A DNA stretch of 64,000 bases from Glebionis coronaria (GCA_025667525.1 CM046875.1:119588340-119652339); one strand, 5' to 3'. Positions 43,881 to 55,912 are shown, numbered from the stretch's first letter. Notes: a model not told the origin generated them from the letters alone. Program-made: numbers and translations.

Positions 43881-45212
43881 ATGTCTACTCCAGAAGTAAC
43901 CTCCTCCTCCTCCTCAAACCACAACATCAAGATTCCCATGCTAGATGCAGACAATTTTGAGTTGTGGAAGTTCAACTTTGAGCAAAATCTGCAAATCCAT
44001 GACTACACTCTCTGGGAGATTATTGAATATGGAAACACATTCAATAAAGCTCAAAAGATTGCAGATGCCATTGCTACAAGATCAGCTGTTCAAGGATGCT
44101 CTGAAGCAGATAAAAAAGAAAAACCTGAAGATGGTAGAGCTGTGTCTGCTGAGGACATAGCAAAGAAAAGGGTTGATATGAAAACCCTAAGCATTCTAAA
44201 ACTCTCTTTGGGACAAGAAAATCAGCACAAATACAGAGGTTATGAGTCTGCAAAAGACCTTTGGGCAGCCCTTGAAGTTGCCCATGGTGGTAATGCTGAT
44301 ACTGTAGAAGAGAAAAGGAAGCAACTCTTACATGAGTATGCTGTTTTTAAGGCTCAAACTAATAAGAAGTTAAGTAGTGTGAGAAGCAGACTTCTTGACA
44401 TTACAAGCAAGTTGTCCTTCATAGGGACAGTAATTGGTGATGTTGACATTATTGCCACTTTTCTCAAAAGCCTTGGTGATGCATGGAAGATTGAGGCAAG
44501 ATCTATAATTGCCAATAACACTCACAAAAGTTCTACTTTTGATGATGTTTATAACAAACTGAGGCTGCTGGAGAATGAAACTCTTTTGGATCATGAAAGT
44601 AAGTCTACCAATAGTAACATGGCCTTCTTCTCACATAGTGAAGGCCAATTTGATCAGAAGGATTCATACATGCACCCAGTTACTGGATCAACATGTGTCA
44701 GCGCTGGATCATACCCTGTCAACGCCTCACATTCAGACGCTGACACATACAAAATTGACTCTCCAAGAGTTAAGCCTGCTGGTATTGATCTGGATACTGT
44801 GTGTGCATACATTGCTTCATTGCCCAATGGTTTAGTGATTACATATGAGGACCTTGAGAAAATAAGTGATGAGCATTTGGAGGAGATGGATATAAAGTGG
44901 AACATGGCTCTTGCAAGTATAAGAGCAAACAGATGGAATAGAATATTCAAGAAGAAGATGACTTTTAATGCTAAGGACACTGCTGGATTTGATAAATCCA
45001 AGGTTGAGTGTTACAATTGTCATCGTATGGGGCACTTTACAAGAGAATGCAGATCTCCAAGAATATCTGATGCTAGAAAACCCTCAAGCCAAATTGTTAA
45101 GGCTCAGGATCCTAAGGCCATGTTGGTAATGCAAGAAATTGATGGTGTTGGATGGGACAGAGCTATTTGGCTAAGGATGAGGAAGAGGATAAAGCTTTGG
45201 TTGCTGAGATAG
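43881..45212 (+). pseudogene. SIRE-type gag
   Basis: It starts MSTPEVTSSSSS at 43881, about 85 bp after the primer site. It has a UBN2-type capsid region (LDADNFELWKFNFEQNLQI, LKLSLGQENQHKYRGYESA). A middle segment contains DSPRVKPAGIDLDTVCAYIA. The zinc knuckle is CYNCHRMGHFTREC (C-x2-C-x4-H-x4-C) at about residues 378-391. A one-base deletion near 45165 shifts the frame; the native continuation SYLAKDEEEDKALVAEIEEE is in the next frame and overlaps. Confidence 0.86.
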
Positions 45213-46702
45213 AAGAAGAAGAGCATGTTCAATATGCTCTTATGGCACACTCCTCATCTTCATCAGACAATGAGGTATATGATGATGCTTTTTGTAGTAA
45301 GGGTTGTCGTTTAAATACTGAAAGACTTAACAAAGAGGTTATAAGATTGTTAGGAGATGTGAGTACTGAGAGATGCAAGTTGTCTAACTATCAACTTGCT
45401 CTTACTCAAACTGAAAAGACTGTAGCTGAGTATAAGAAAATGGAGTTTGACCTAAAAGATAAAATAAATATCTTAAAACATGATTTAAATGCTACTACTG
45501 ATATTAGAAACATCATGGAAAGGGTCAATGCTGAATTACAGGCTAAGTTAGATGAGGCTATCAAGAATAAGGATAATGTAGACCTTAAAATATAGAGATT
45601 TGATAAGGCCTCACAAACCCTAGGAGAATGTGTTAGTAAACAAAGGGATTATAGGGACATGACTGGGATTGGGATGAAGGAGTATTCTGGTGTTCCACCA
45701 CCAGCTAGGGACTTCTATAGTGTCCAAAGAAAGGACTTATCTTGGACTGGTTTACCAGAACTCCAAGAAGAGGAATTTATTCCTCCACCAAGAGTCCTTA
45801 CCCCAGTAGAAGAATATAGGCAAAAGTTGACTGATTTGAATGAATGGAAGAAAGCCAACCCTACCTTGTTTGTCAAGGGTGGCATGCTTTGTGATAGCCC
45901 AACTGAGTCTGCGCTTATCAAAGTAACAAACCCAATCACTGGCAAGACTGTTGACCTTGGCTCAAACGTTGTTAGAAAACCTAGCATTAAATATGCAGAA
46001 ATATATAGAAATACTAGGTCACCAAAAAGGCAAGTTAGTGACACCAATTGTGAAAACCTTGATAATGGAACAGGTTTCTTTTCTTCTAGACCTAGAGTTG
46101 TGTCTAGAAAAGCCTGTTTTACTTGTGGTAGCTTTACACATTTAGCCTATAAGTGTGTCAACGCTTCCAAGGTCAACGCTGACAAAAGGTCAAACACTGT
46201 CAGACCCAAAACTTTTATGGAGCAAAGTTCACAAGTTGTTAGACCAACCCCATTCTTTACCAAAGGGTCTAACACTCATGGACAAAGACCTTTTCAGAAG
46301 ACCAATACATGGTCTAATAGGCAATGGGTTCCTATAGCAAACCCTAGGTTCAATGCTGATAAGGGTAATTTCAGCGTTGGCAAGACCAAATCAAACGCTG
46401 ACAGAAACGTTGCCAGACCAAATAATGGTAAATATTTGCAACCACAGGGAAAGGGGTCTAAAGCTTCTTCTAGCTTGACATGGAGACCTAAGAAAGATCA
46501 AAACCCTAATTCTAATAGGATTTCTATGACCTATAATAGATTTAATTATATTTCAAAGGTCATTACAAAACCAATTGGGGTTAACTGGGTGTTTCATCCA
46601 AAAAGGGATGAACAAGGGGTTGTTATGAGAACTAAGTCTGTTCTTGTTGAACAACCAGATGAATCCAAGTCTGCTCAGGCTTGGGTTCCCAAAGAAAACT
46701 AA
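45152..46702 (+). pseudogene. SIRE-type gag-pol linker region
   Basis: After the frameshift, YLAKDEEEDKALVAEIEEEE leads into MAHSSSSSDNEVYDD and a coiled coil (to 45595, TAG stop). A second reading from 45659 has PPPARDFYSVQRKDLSWTGL and TPVEEYRQKLTDLNEWKKA. A Cys/His stretch ACFTCGSFTHLAYKC (C-x2-C-x4-H-x4-C), a second gag-type zinc knuckle, follows. It includes repeated NADK/VNA residues encoded by the repeated DNA word. The end (NWVFHPKRDEQGVV) leads to protease in another frame. Confidence 0.78.
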
Positions 46703-47319
46703 TTTGTTTTCTTTATGTGCAGGGCATTCAAAAACAGGTAAATGATTATGGCTATTGGGATAGTGGATGCTCTAGGCACATGACTGGGAAGGAAGATTAT
46801 CTCACAAACTTCACTCCCATTAAGGATGGTGATAAAGTTTACTTTGGAGGCAGATATGGAAGTATCACAGGCAAAGGAAATCTTCTCACCAACAATTTGC
46901 GTTTTGAAAACGTGTTTCTGGTAAAAGAACTTGATTACAATCTTTTTAGTGTATCTCAAGTTTGTGATAACAAAAATAAGGTTCTTTTCGCTGATACTGA
47001 ATGCTTGGTGTTGAGCAAGGATTTTAAAATGTTAGATGAGAAATTTATTGACTATAGAACACCTAGGCATAAGGACATTTATAATGTGAATCTTAATGGA
47101 ATTAGGATGAATAATAACATGTCATGTTTTTATGCTAAAGCTTCAGTTGATGAGAGTAATCTATGGTACATGAGACTAGGGCACATTAACTTTAAAAATA
47201 TAAACAGACTTGTGAGACTTGGTTTGGTTGATGGTTTGCCTGAAAAGGCTTTCCACAATGACCACTCCTGTGTTGCATGCCTTAAAGGCAAACAACACAA
47301 GGTCTCATTTAAGTCTTAA
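46681..47319 (+). pseudogene. SIRE-type protease and pre-integrase
   Basis: The protease active site reads YWDSGCSRHMTG (Asp-Ser-Gly). GAG-pre-integrase follows (LFSVSQVCDNKNKVLF, LWYMRLGHINFKNINRL) with the zinc-binding CVACLKGKQHKVSF. It stops at TAA (47317) in the same frame as the integrase reading that begins at 47323. Confidence 0.85.
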
Positions 47320-47322
47320 CAA

Positions 47323-48057
47323 GTGCACTCTAGTTCTAAACCTCTTCACTTGCTGCATATGGACCTGTTTGGTCCAACTAATATAGAGAGTTTGAATGGT
47401 AAATCGTACTGCTTTGTCATCACAGATGACTTTTCAAGGTTTACTTGGACTTTCTTTTTAGCTATGAAAAGTGACACTGCTGATACTTTAATTAATTTTA
47501 TTAACCAAATTGAGAAGAAATCTGGTAATGAAGTTAAGATGCTTAGAAGTGATCATGGTGGTGAGTTTAGAAATAAACTGTTGGATGATTTTTGTGCCAA
47601 GAAAGGGATTACTAGACAGTTTAGTATTGCCAGAACCCCACAGCAAAATGGGGTTGCTGAGAGAAAGAATAGAACCCTAATTGAAGCAGCAAGGACTATG
47701 TTGGCTGATGCTCACTTTCCCATAGCTTTTTGGGCTGAGGCTGTGAATACAGCTTGTTATGTTCAGAATAGAGCATTAGTCAACAAGATACATAACAAAA
47801 CACCTTATGAGTTACTTTGGGGAAGGAAACCTAATATTGGTTTTCTTAAACCTTTTGGCTGTCATGTAGTTGTCCTAGATACTAGTGATGCCTTAGGTAA
47901 ATTCAGTGCTAAAGGTGATGAGGGCTACTTCATGGGTTATTCAGTGCAGAGCAAGGGATATAGGGTTTACCTTAAGAAGGAAAAACGTATACTTGAAAAA
48001 GTACATGTTAGGTTTTTAGAGAGTAAACCTAGTGATCCTGAAAGTGGTCCAAATTAG
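47323..48057 (+). pseudogene. SIRE-type integrase core
   Basis: DDE residues are present: Asp in CFVITDDFSRFTW, Asp in MLRSDHGGEF, Glu in GVAERKNRTLIEAAR. NKTPYELLWGRKPN and FGCHVVVLDT follow. A TAG at 48055 replaces the Trp expected before LFDLEPL; the frame continues. Confidence 0.87.
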
Positions 48058-48849
48058 TTGTTTGACTTGGAACCTCTATCTAGAACTTTGAATTATATGC
48101 CTCTTACTAATCCAGACATTGCGAAGGTAACTTCAAACGTTGTGGAAGAACCAGTTGTTGATGTTTCAGGTACACAGGTTAATGAAGAGGTTGGATCACA
48201 AGCAGACAAGTCATCTCCCATACTTGAGTATGTCACAATTCCTATAGCGACAGATGCTTTTGCTGCTGCTGCTGCTGCTGGAAAGGAAAATGATGGTCCC
48301 CAAGTATCACCAGTTAACAACATGCATGGTCCTTCAGGCGCCGACAAAGGAAAATCTGGCGCTGACAAGACAAATTTAGGCGTTGATGACTCAAACGTTG
48401 ACAACTCTAGTTCAGGCGTTGATGGCTCAAACGCTGACAATCTTGGTTCAGGCGTTGACAACACCTTTGCCCATCTTTTCTCTTCCAATTATGAACAAGG
48501 TGAACCGTCAAACAGAAATGGAGAGGTTCATTCAGATATTGATGGAAGAGAGTCTGAAGAAGATATTGGTAACTTGGATGATGAGATTGATGACTACAGA
48601 CTTTTTGAGGGAGGAGTTCTTACTTCTACAATGAAGAATCACCCCTCTTCTCAAATTATTGGAGATGTCATGTCTCCTGTTCAGACTAGAAGATCTCATC
48701 AGAATCTTGGAGGATTTATTGCCAATATACACAAGAAGGTTGATACCCCTCTTGTTCAAGCAAGTTTGTTTGCCTGTTTTCTGTCACAACAGGAACCCAA
48801 GAAGATTTTTGATGCTCTCAAAGAACCATGTTGGGTGGAAGCAATGTAG
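48058..48849 (+). pseudogene. SIRE-type integrase C-terminal variable region
   Basis: Low-complexity, rich in GVD/NAD repeats (48340-48470) because the DNA word GGCGTTGACA or AACGCTGACA is repeated there at least seven times in frame. It ends at FDALKEPCWVEAM, where TAG replaces a Gln of the RT start. Confidence 0.78.
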
Positions 48850-49435
48850 GATGAGCTTCACCAATTTGCTATTCAGGATGTTTGGGAGTTAGTTGATTAT
48901 CCCAGATATGTCAAACATATTGGGACAAGATGGGTTCTTAGAAACAATAAAGATGAAAGAGGCATTGTGGTCAGAAACAAGGCACGTTTAGTGGCTCAAG
49001 GATATACACAAGAGGAAGGGATAGACTATGAGGAGGTCTTTGCACCAGTTGCAAGGATTGAGGCTATAAGAATATTTCTAGCCTATGATTCCTACATGGG
49101 CTTCACTGTCTATCAAATGGATGTGAAGAGTGCTTTCCTGTATGGCACAATTGTTGAGGAGGTGTATGTTATGCAGCCTCCTGGTTTTGAAGATCCAGAG
49201 CATCCATAGAAGGTGTATAGAGTCAAGAAAGCTATGTATGGACTTCATCAAGCCCAAGAGCATGGTATGGCACATTGTCCACCTATCTGGTGGAAAATGG
49301 ATTCAAAAGGGGCACCATAGACCAGACATTATTTACAAAGAAGATTGGTAAGGATGTCTTACTTGTTCAGGTTTATGTGGATGATATCATCTTTGGTTCC
49401 ACAAACCCAAAGATGAGTGAAGACTTTCCAAGCTT
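48850..49435 (+). pseudogene. SIRE-type reverse transcriptase, first half, broken
   Basis: It reads [54 protein letters not shown] and [17 protein letters not shown] lies at about 49207. A frameshift near 49255 follows (GLHQA), after which the catalytic YVDDIIFGST is read in a third frame near 49375-49404. Confidence 0.84.
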
Positions 49436-50320
49436 ATGACAGACAAATTCAAGATGAGTGCAATGGGGGAGATGAACTTCTTTCTAGGGTTACAAGTTCA
49501 GCAGAAAGAAGATGGTATCTTGATCTCTCAGGATAAATATGTGGCAGAAATCTTGAAGAAGTTTGGCTTTTCTCCACATGAAAAGAGGGCCAATACTCCT
49601 ATGGATAGAGAACACCCTTGGGGAAAATTTGGAGATGGAAAAGATGTGGATGTCAGGCACTATAGATCAATGATTGGTTCATTGATGTATCTCACAGCCT
49701 CAAGACCTGACATTATGTTTGCTGTGTGTGCATGTGCACGCCATCAGGTGACTCCCAAAGAGTGTCACCTTCATGCTGTCAAGAGAATCTTTAGGTACCT
49801 TAGATGTTATCCAGATCTTGGACTATGGTATCCAAAAGATTCACCATTGGAGCTTATTGCATATTCAGACAGTGACTATGGTGGTGATAAATTTGATAGA
49901 AAATCCACAACTGGTGGATGTCAGTTTCTTGGAAGTAGGTTGATATTTTGGCAATGCAAGAAACAAACAGTGGTGGCCAATTCTACAAATGAAGCAGAGT
50001 ATGTTGCTGCAGCTGCTTGTTGTGGACAATTCTTATGGATTCAGAACCAGCTGTTGGATTATGGGTATAATTTCATGCACACCAAGATTTTTGTAGACAA
50101 TAACAGCACTTTATGCATTATTAAAAATCCTGTACATCATTCTAAAACAAAACACATAGAAATTAGACATCGTTTTATAAGGGATTGTTTTGAAAAGGGT
50201 TTAATACAACCAGATAGGGTTGACACAGAAGAAAATGTGTCTGATTTATTAACTAAACCTTTTGATGCTGTAAGGTTTCAATACTTGATAACAAGTATTG
50301 GAATGATCAATCTCACTTGA
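49436..50320 (+). pseudogene. SIRE-type reverse transcriptase end and RNase H
   Basis: It continues after the YVDD motif with MTDKFKMSAMGEMNFFLGLQ and SLMYLTASRPDIMFAVCACA. RNase H has YSDSDYGGDKFDRKST, STNEAEYVAAAACC and KHIEIRHRFIRD, with the tail VSDLLTKPFDAVRF. TGA closes at 50320. This stretch is uninterrupted. Confidence 0.87.
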
Positions 50321-51559
50321 TATGTGTTTTGGGGTCTTTTTGTAAAAGTATGTACAGGATATGCATTGTTATTGGTCTTTTTGAAAAGTTAGATTTTCCA
50401 CTATATTTGTCTAACGCTGACAAAGGTTATTTTAACGCTGATAAGTGTTATCGTGACGTTGTCAGCAACATGTTAGTTTTGTGGTTTTTGATCTAAATGT
50501 GCAGGCGTTGTTAGCATTGTACCATTGGATACAGAGTTGCTTATGGATCCTTGGAGCATCATTGGAGCATGTTTCAATTTATGGATGATGGTTGGAATAT
50601 TTATATTCCTATCTTGACATAAATTTTTATATTCATGCATATTATTGGGCAACATATGTATCACAGTTTAAGGGGAGGTTTTAGGAACCTTTAGGACTTT
50701 TGGGTATTCTTATAATACTCTTATCACAATTCTAGATTGTGTCCACAGGTGAGTATGAGTTAGTTTACTAAATCATGAGGCACTGTAGCATGCAAAGTTG
50801 ATATACTATGCATGCTGCCAAGACATTTTTGGCCTAGAATTGGATGTGGTCTGTTGGGAGACTTAGGAATGATTTACAATGGGTTTACCTGGGAGTTACA
50901 AGGGATTTTATGAGATAACTTAATTTTTAAGAATTTTGGTTAGCAAGGGACACTAGAGGACTGTTATGTCTATCTTGCATAAGCAAGTGTGCATAACTGG
51001 ACAGTGCTTGCCGCCCTATAATAATTATCAATTTATAGGTTATCTTCACTAGGATAAATTACTTTGTTAAGGTCCTTTTTCATTTTTATTACTTTTATTT
51101 TTGGACGCTGACAAACATTTTTCCAAACGTTGTTATGACCAATTTAGAAGCTGGCATGGCTTTGGCAAACGTTGACAAGAATATAGCCGTTGGGCGTTGA
51201 TAGGTTATTTTTTACCGTTGACACTCATTGGGACCTACCCAGTTGTCATTTTTGACGAATTTTGGGGCCGTAATTTTGGGAGTAGATAACTTTTAATTAA
51301 TGCACAAGATAAATTATTTTCTTTTCAAGATTTTCATCATTATATTTTGAAATTTCTTGCCTTATTTTTGACCAATCACATGTGCCTATCTCTCCTATAT
51401 ATTTGGCTCCTATTTTTAAACAGGGTACCTCATATTCTTGTCTAACACTTTTTCTCCTATAATTCATCTTTCTCAATAAATCACAAACAGCTTTCTTCAA
51501 CAATAGCACCAAAGTTTAAACCAAGTGACTTGGTATTGGGATTCAGGAGTTAGTACAAC
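50321..51559 (+). other. Spacer between pol and the extra ORF of the SIRE-type element
   Basis: About 1.2 kb without an ORF. It has two clusters of the aacgctgaca/gcgttgaca word (50412-50505 and 51105-51225), all in the sense orientation. Confidence 0.65.
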
Positions 51560-53409
51560 ATGATTGCTTATTTGGACGCTAATGATACTTTGTTTCCACA
51601 ATACACCCAGATGGTGGCGTATTTGAATGCATCTCCTATTAGGTATGCTCTTTCTCATGCTCCTCTCATCCCTGTCACTCATATTAAGCAGTTTTAGAAC
51701 ACTGTCAGTTCCTCAACAATTAATAATGTGACTACATTATCAACTATTGTTCATGGGCGTACATGGGTGGTTACTGAAGCCTTGGTTCGCCAGGCTTTGC
51801 ATCTTGATGATGCAGATGGTATAACCACCCTCCCCATTAATGAAATAGAACAAGGACTTTAGGCTTTGGGGTATCCTTTCCCTGATGAGGGCACTTTAAA
51901 CAAATATCATAAACAGGAATTTCCCCAGCCTGGAAGTACCTCATACATGTCATCCTACAATGTTTGAGTCCCAAATGTACTGCACACAATGAAATTAATA
52001 GATCAATTGCTAGTGCAATTGTGTGCATTACAAATGGGCAAAAGTTTAATTTTTCAAAACTGATTTTTGATGGCATGTGTAAAAACAAAGGGAATAAAAT
52101 GACTTTGGCTTATCCCAGATTTTTGCAAATGGTTTTTGATGTGCAAACTTACTGCACAAGGGATCATGATGACTTTTATGAGATCCCTGTGCAAAAGAAA
52201 GCTATTTTTACCAAGATGAACTCACCCCCTCACCGTGAATTACCCCTCACCCAAGCTATGCTTGTTGTTATTGTAGCAGCACAACCCCAACCAGACCCAC
52301 AACCACAAATTGACCCAATACCAGAACCTTTGCCTTCACCTCAACACATGGAAATTGACCATGAACCCTTCAACGCTGACACATTAAATGTTGGCGTTGA
52401 CACAAGTAATCCAAACGTTGACACCTTTCCTTCACAGACCCAAACACCCCTTAACCTTCAAACTACCTCCCAATCCACATCATCCTCTACCCCACCTGAA
52501 TATAGGTTGCAAAAACGCCCAAGGACTACTGGAGTGTTCTCCTCTAGTGGTCCTAGCCATGTAACAGAGAGAACCACCACCACAAGTGTGGTTGGTGCTA
52601 TGGATGAGGCTGGGACTATTGGTACTGGCTTAGATGCAGGCCAAGACAGTCCTAACATCTTTAAGACCTCATCCATGCCCCATGACTCTACTTTGGGAGG
52701 TCAAATACCCATTCTAGAGGAGGGCAGATTGGAACCATACACATTGATGGAAATGACGGCTGTCTGCATTAGCTTGCAAAAGCAAAATGCAGACTTGGTA
52801 CAAACAGTCAGTACACAAGGTCTTGAACTCAAGCAATTGAGGGAGAGGATTGTTATCTTGGAAACTGCTGAGTCTAGGAGAAGACAGACAAGAGTCTTTT
52901 TATCAGAGGAGGATTATTACAAAGGGGAGGAAGCTGCTACAGAGCCTGTTAATTTGAGTGATAAAGGCTCACATGAAGCTGCCACAGAGCCATTTGATTT
53001 GAGTGGAAAGGGCTCATATGATGGAGAATCTTTGGGTGTTGCTGAGGCCCTAACTGAATTGAAGAAGCAATCAGGTTTTGATACATCTCTGATTACTCCT
53101 ACAAATTTGAACTTGTCTTTTACAGCTATGATGGAGCAGTTCACTAGAGACGCTAAGACAAGTAAGTTGGGCGTTGACAAGCAAAATTTAAACACTGTCA
53201 CACCAAGCGCCGACAAGAGTAATTTGGGCGCTGACACTAGGAATTTGAGCATTGATAGACCTGCAGATATGGTTGATGTATTCCAGTCATCAGCTATCAT
53301 CAAAGAAGTGTCTGCACAGGTATTACCATCATCCTTACCCATCATTGATCCTTTAAATAAGGGTAAAGGAATTATGGTAGAATTAGAAGTTCCAAAGGAT
53401 GCAGCATAA
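51560..53409 (+). pseudogene. SIRE-type extra ORF, first part
   Basis: It starts MIAYLDANDTLFPQY at 51560. Family proteins with SPIRYAL, HIKQFWN and IHVILQCLSPK-type motifs are common as hypothetical proteins in Asteraceae (from memory). TAG replaces Trp in IKQFWN (51695), a second TAG lies near 51860, and a one-base shift near 51920 moves the frame. From there it reads HNEINRSIASAIVCITNGQ and KFNFSKLIFDGM, then a Pro/Thr/Ser-rich tract and a short coiled coil (MEMTAVCISLQKQNADLV). A TAA at 53407 ends it, and the next part follows in the same frame. No signal peptide or membrane segment is evident, so an envelope role is not supported. Confidence 0.75.
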
Positions 53410-54654
53410 GTAGAGTTTGATTCAAGGTTGGCTGCACAACTTGTGGAACAAGAGATGAAGAAGGTTGGTGAATCACCATTTGTTGTCACTTCTGAGGAAC
53501 AAGAAGGAGGTGATGAAGAAAGTTCAGATTCAAGTGTGATGATAATTGAACAACCAGAAAGACTTGAATATGGTGATGACTTGGCAAGAGAGAAGCTTAG
53601 AGAGTTAAAATTGCAAGTAGACTTTGATATGCCAAAAGTAGTTCAGATGTACCATGCTTGGGAGAATAGGATTATAGAGAATCCAGATTTGACAATTTCA
53701 GACCAGATTTGGGGATTGGAGATTCTTCTAAGAGTTCAAAGAGACTGCAAGGTAATTCTGAAACACAAGGCTAGCAATGTTTTCTCACTGCTGAAGAGGG
53801 ATAGAAGAGAGCTTTACTACATGTTACTCAGATGTCATGGAACTGGATGGACCTTCAAGAAATTGCAGGGATTATCTTTTCAAGAATTGGAATACAAGGC
53901 TTATACCATTTGGGCAAGAGTGCAGGAAATGAACACTCTTAGACTTCTTTCAGATGAAAGGAAAGAAGAACTTGCAGAAGAGATGGAGATTCAGAAGGCA
54001 TTGATTGTTCCATGGCCTTTGAAGAAGGGAGTTCCACTTAAGTTTCCTAAAGATCTAAATAAAGTGGTTCCCAGTGAAGCTGTTCTTAGAAGGAGCATTA
54101 AGCTCTCACCCATGGAAGCTTCAGATATGGTACAAGTGTTACCTCTTGATGCCAGAAACCCTATCATTAGCTATGAAGAAGATGCAAGTGGGTTTTGGAA
54201 GATTATCAGATATGGGAAAGAGGTACACACATTTACTACTCTCATGTCTCTCTTTGCAAGTATGGATAGAGAAGACTTGACAGACCTTTGGAGGATGTTG
54301 ATAGCCAAGTATGAGGCTGAAGCTCCTACTTCAGTCAATGGAATAAAACTTTGGTCAACATTCAAGAGAATGTGTGCACCAGAAGAAAAAGATCCTGTTT
54401 GGAAGGATCTTGAGGATAATATCAGTGGTCTTCAATGGCATTTGTATTCAGCTGCTGGTGTGTATTATTTGAGCTCTACAAAGTTTGCTGAGTATCTTCT
54501 TGTAGATGCTCAGTATCCCATGTCCAAAGAGGTTTTGGACAAGATGAAGACAACACAGCTGGAGATTGACTATTCAAGTGACGTGGCCAAAGATTTGATT
54601 AGACATGTTTATTACCAATATGATAAGATTTGTAAGATTCCTCCTAGTTCTTAA
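53410..54654 (+). pseudogene. SIRE-type extra ORF, second part
   Basis: It continues in frame after the TAA with DSRLAAQLVEQEMKKVGE. It has a largely helical region (MPKVVQMYHAWENRII, WTFKKLQGLSFQELEYKAY) and a C-terminal domain with FTTLMSLFASMDREDLTDLW and YYLSSTKFAEYLLVDAQYP. The motif RADLxxLYxLV-type with ADLKTL or similar is common in these extra ORFs. It ends at TAA, about 50 bp before the polypurine tract. The function is unknown. Confidence 0.72.
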
Positions 54655-54693
54655 TTTTTATTCAGAAACTTGATTACTAGAGTAGATCTCAAG

Positions 54694-54706
54694 TTTAGGG
54701 GAGGAT
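54694..54706 (+). promoter_or_regulatory. Polypurine tract of the SIRE-type element
   Basis: tttaggggaggat lies directly before the 3' LTR start TGTTGAG. Confidence 0.8.
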
Positions 54707-55222
54707 TGTTGAGAATAAAATGTAGCCAGTACACTTGAACGCTGACAAGAAGAAAACAAGCGTTGATAAGAAGAGAACAAGCGCTGACAGATCAAGCGTT
54801 GACAGGAAGAAGTCAAGCGTTGATAGGTTGAAGACAAGCACTGATAGAAAGATATGGTCTACACGTATTTTGTTTCTAGTTTGTTTCAAGTAAAGATAGG
54901 ATCAACATTGTATTTTCTATAATTATCTTCACCTAGAATAGCTGATACGTAGACTCTTGTACAAGGCTTCTTATGTCTATAAAAGGAGACCTTTAGGTTA
55001 TGTTTCATATAACTTTTTCATACGTTAAACACTTTCATTATAAGCAAGTTCGATTCAATCAATCAAGTGAAAGTTTGTTTTACATCCTTTGTGTGTTCTT
55101 GTTTAAGTGTTAATTCCGCATAACACTTAAATTACTTTATACATAAACAAAGTTTCTCTACGTGTATAACTTGATCTAATCTCGTTTACACAAGCTAAAT
55201 CGATCTAAGTTTGGGATCAACA
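54707..55222 (+). repeat. SIRE-type 3' LTR (516 bp)
   Basis: Same ends and length as 43267-43782, followed by the target duplication tcatc. Confidence 0.93.
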
Positions 55223-55227
55223 TCATC

Positions 55228-55912
55228 AACTGTAACCCTTGATGTATTTTGTTGTGCTTTACTGAGACCCATTTAAATTACTTAGGAATTTTACTACATC
55301 GTGATCATAATGTTTCGGATCATCAGTAATATCATCGTACACTGCTATTGAGGTGAGTTCATGGCCCTATACTTTTACTTTAATTATTTTTAAACAATAC
55401 TAGGGGAGAAAACATGTAACATATTTTCATCGGATGCAAACATTTACAGTACCAACATTACTCTGCCTATTGTTTTCATGGACTGTAATTGTTAATTATA
55501 AGGATGACATAAGCACGAAGTGTTATAAATAGATCTATTTGAGATTGACAACCCCCATCTGGGTGAGTAGCGCTCACTATGCCTAGGCCAGGACAACAGA
55601 TGTATACCATTGTTGGACATATCACACTTCATTTTATATGACAAACATAGGAGGTTCGAGGGCTCCTACTAGTCGAGCTTCAATTACAGGCTATAGGAAC
55701 TACTTTATAGTATTTGGCTTTGTTCACTACTATGTTTATGGTGTTTGTGATCCAGAACTTTATTTAGTAAACCTATGAATTCACCAACTTTGTGTTGATC
55801 CATTTAAATCATGTTTTCTCAGGTATTTAAGCAGGTACAATATGCAACTGGATTGTCAGCATCATGTAGAGAGCATAATACCACTCATCGGGGCAGGGCT
55901 TTTATCTCTTTG
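55228..55912 (+). repeat. Solo LTR, third piece
   Basis: It contains a gaggtgagttcatggcc tract near 55347 and a tttctcaggtatttaagcagg tract near 55815. These have counterparts at about 58525 and 59115 in the second solo LTR and on the minus strand at 63715-63770. It ends with the duplication ctttg (55908-55912). Confidence 0.65.

Larger units (their letters stand above)
43267..55222 (+). mobile_element. SIRE-type Ty1/copia element with downstream extra ORF
   Basis: Two 516-bp LTRs (43267-43782, 54707-55222) differ at about 13 positions by eye. Exact duplications tcatc (43262-43266, 55223-55227) flank it. The primer site TGGTATCAGAGC is two bases inside the 5' LTR and a purine tract (taggggaggat) precedes the 3' LTR. 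gag, protease, integrase, RT and RNase H are in copia order. A 3.1-kb region downstream of pol carries another coding stretch, as in SIRE/Maximus elements. At least seven stops and three frameshifts break it. A CGYTGACA-type word recurs along its whole length. Confidence 0.92.

Noticed and set aside
48093..48488. Minus-strand 131-residue ORF in the SIRE-type element
   Set aside because: Created by the repeated sense-strand word; reads as repeated STPE/SAFE residues.
52917..53489. Minus-strand 190-residue ORF in the extra-ORF region
   Set aside because: Shadow of the sense reading; the sense strand has family-type motifs.
51560..54654. Envelope gene
   Set aside because: No signal peptide, membrane anchor or fusion-type segment was seen; the label would rest on position only.
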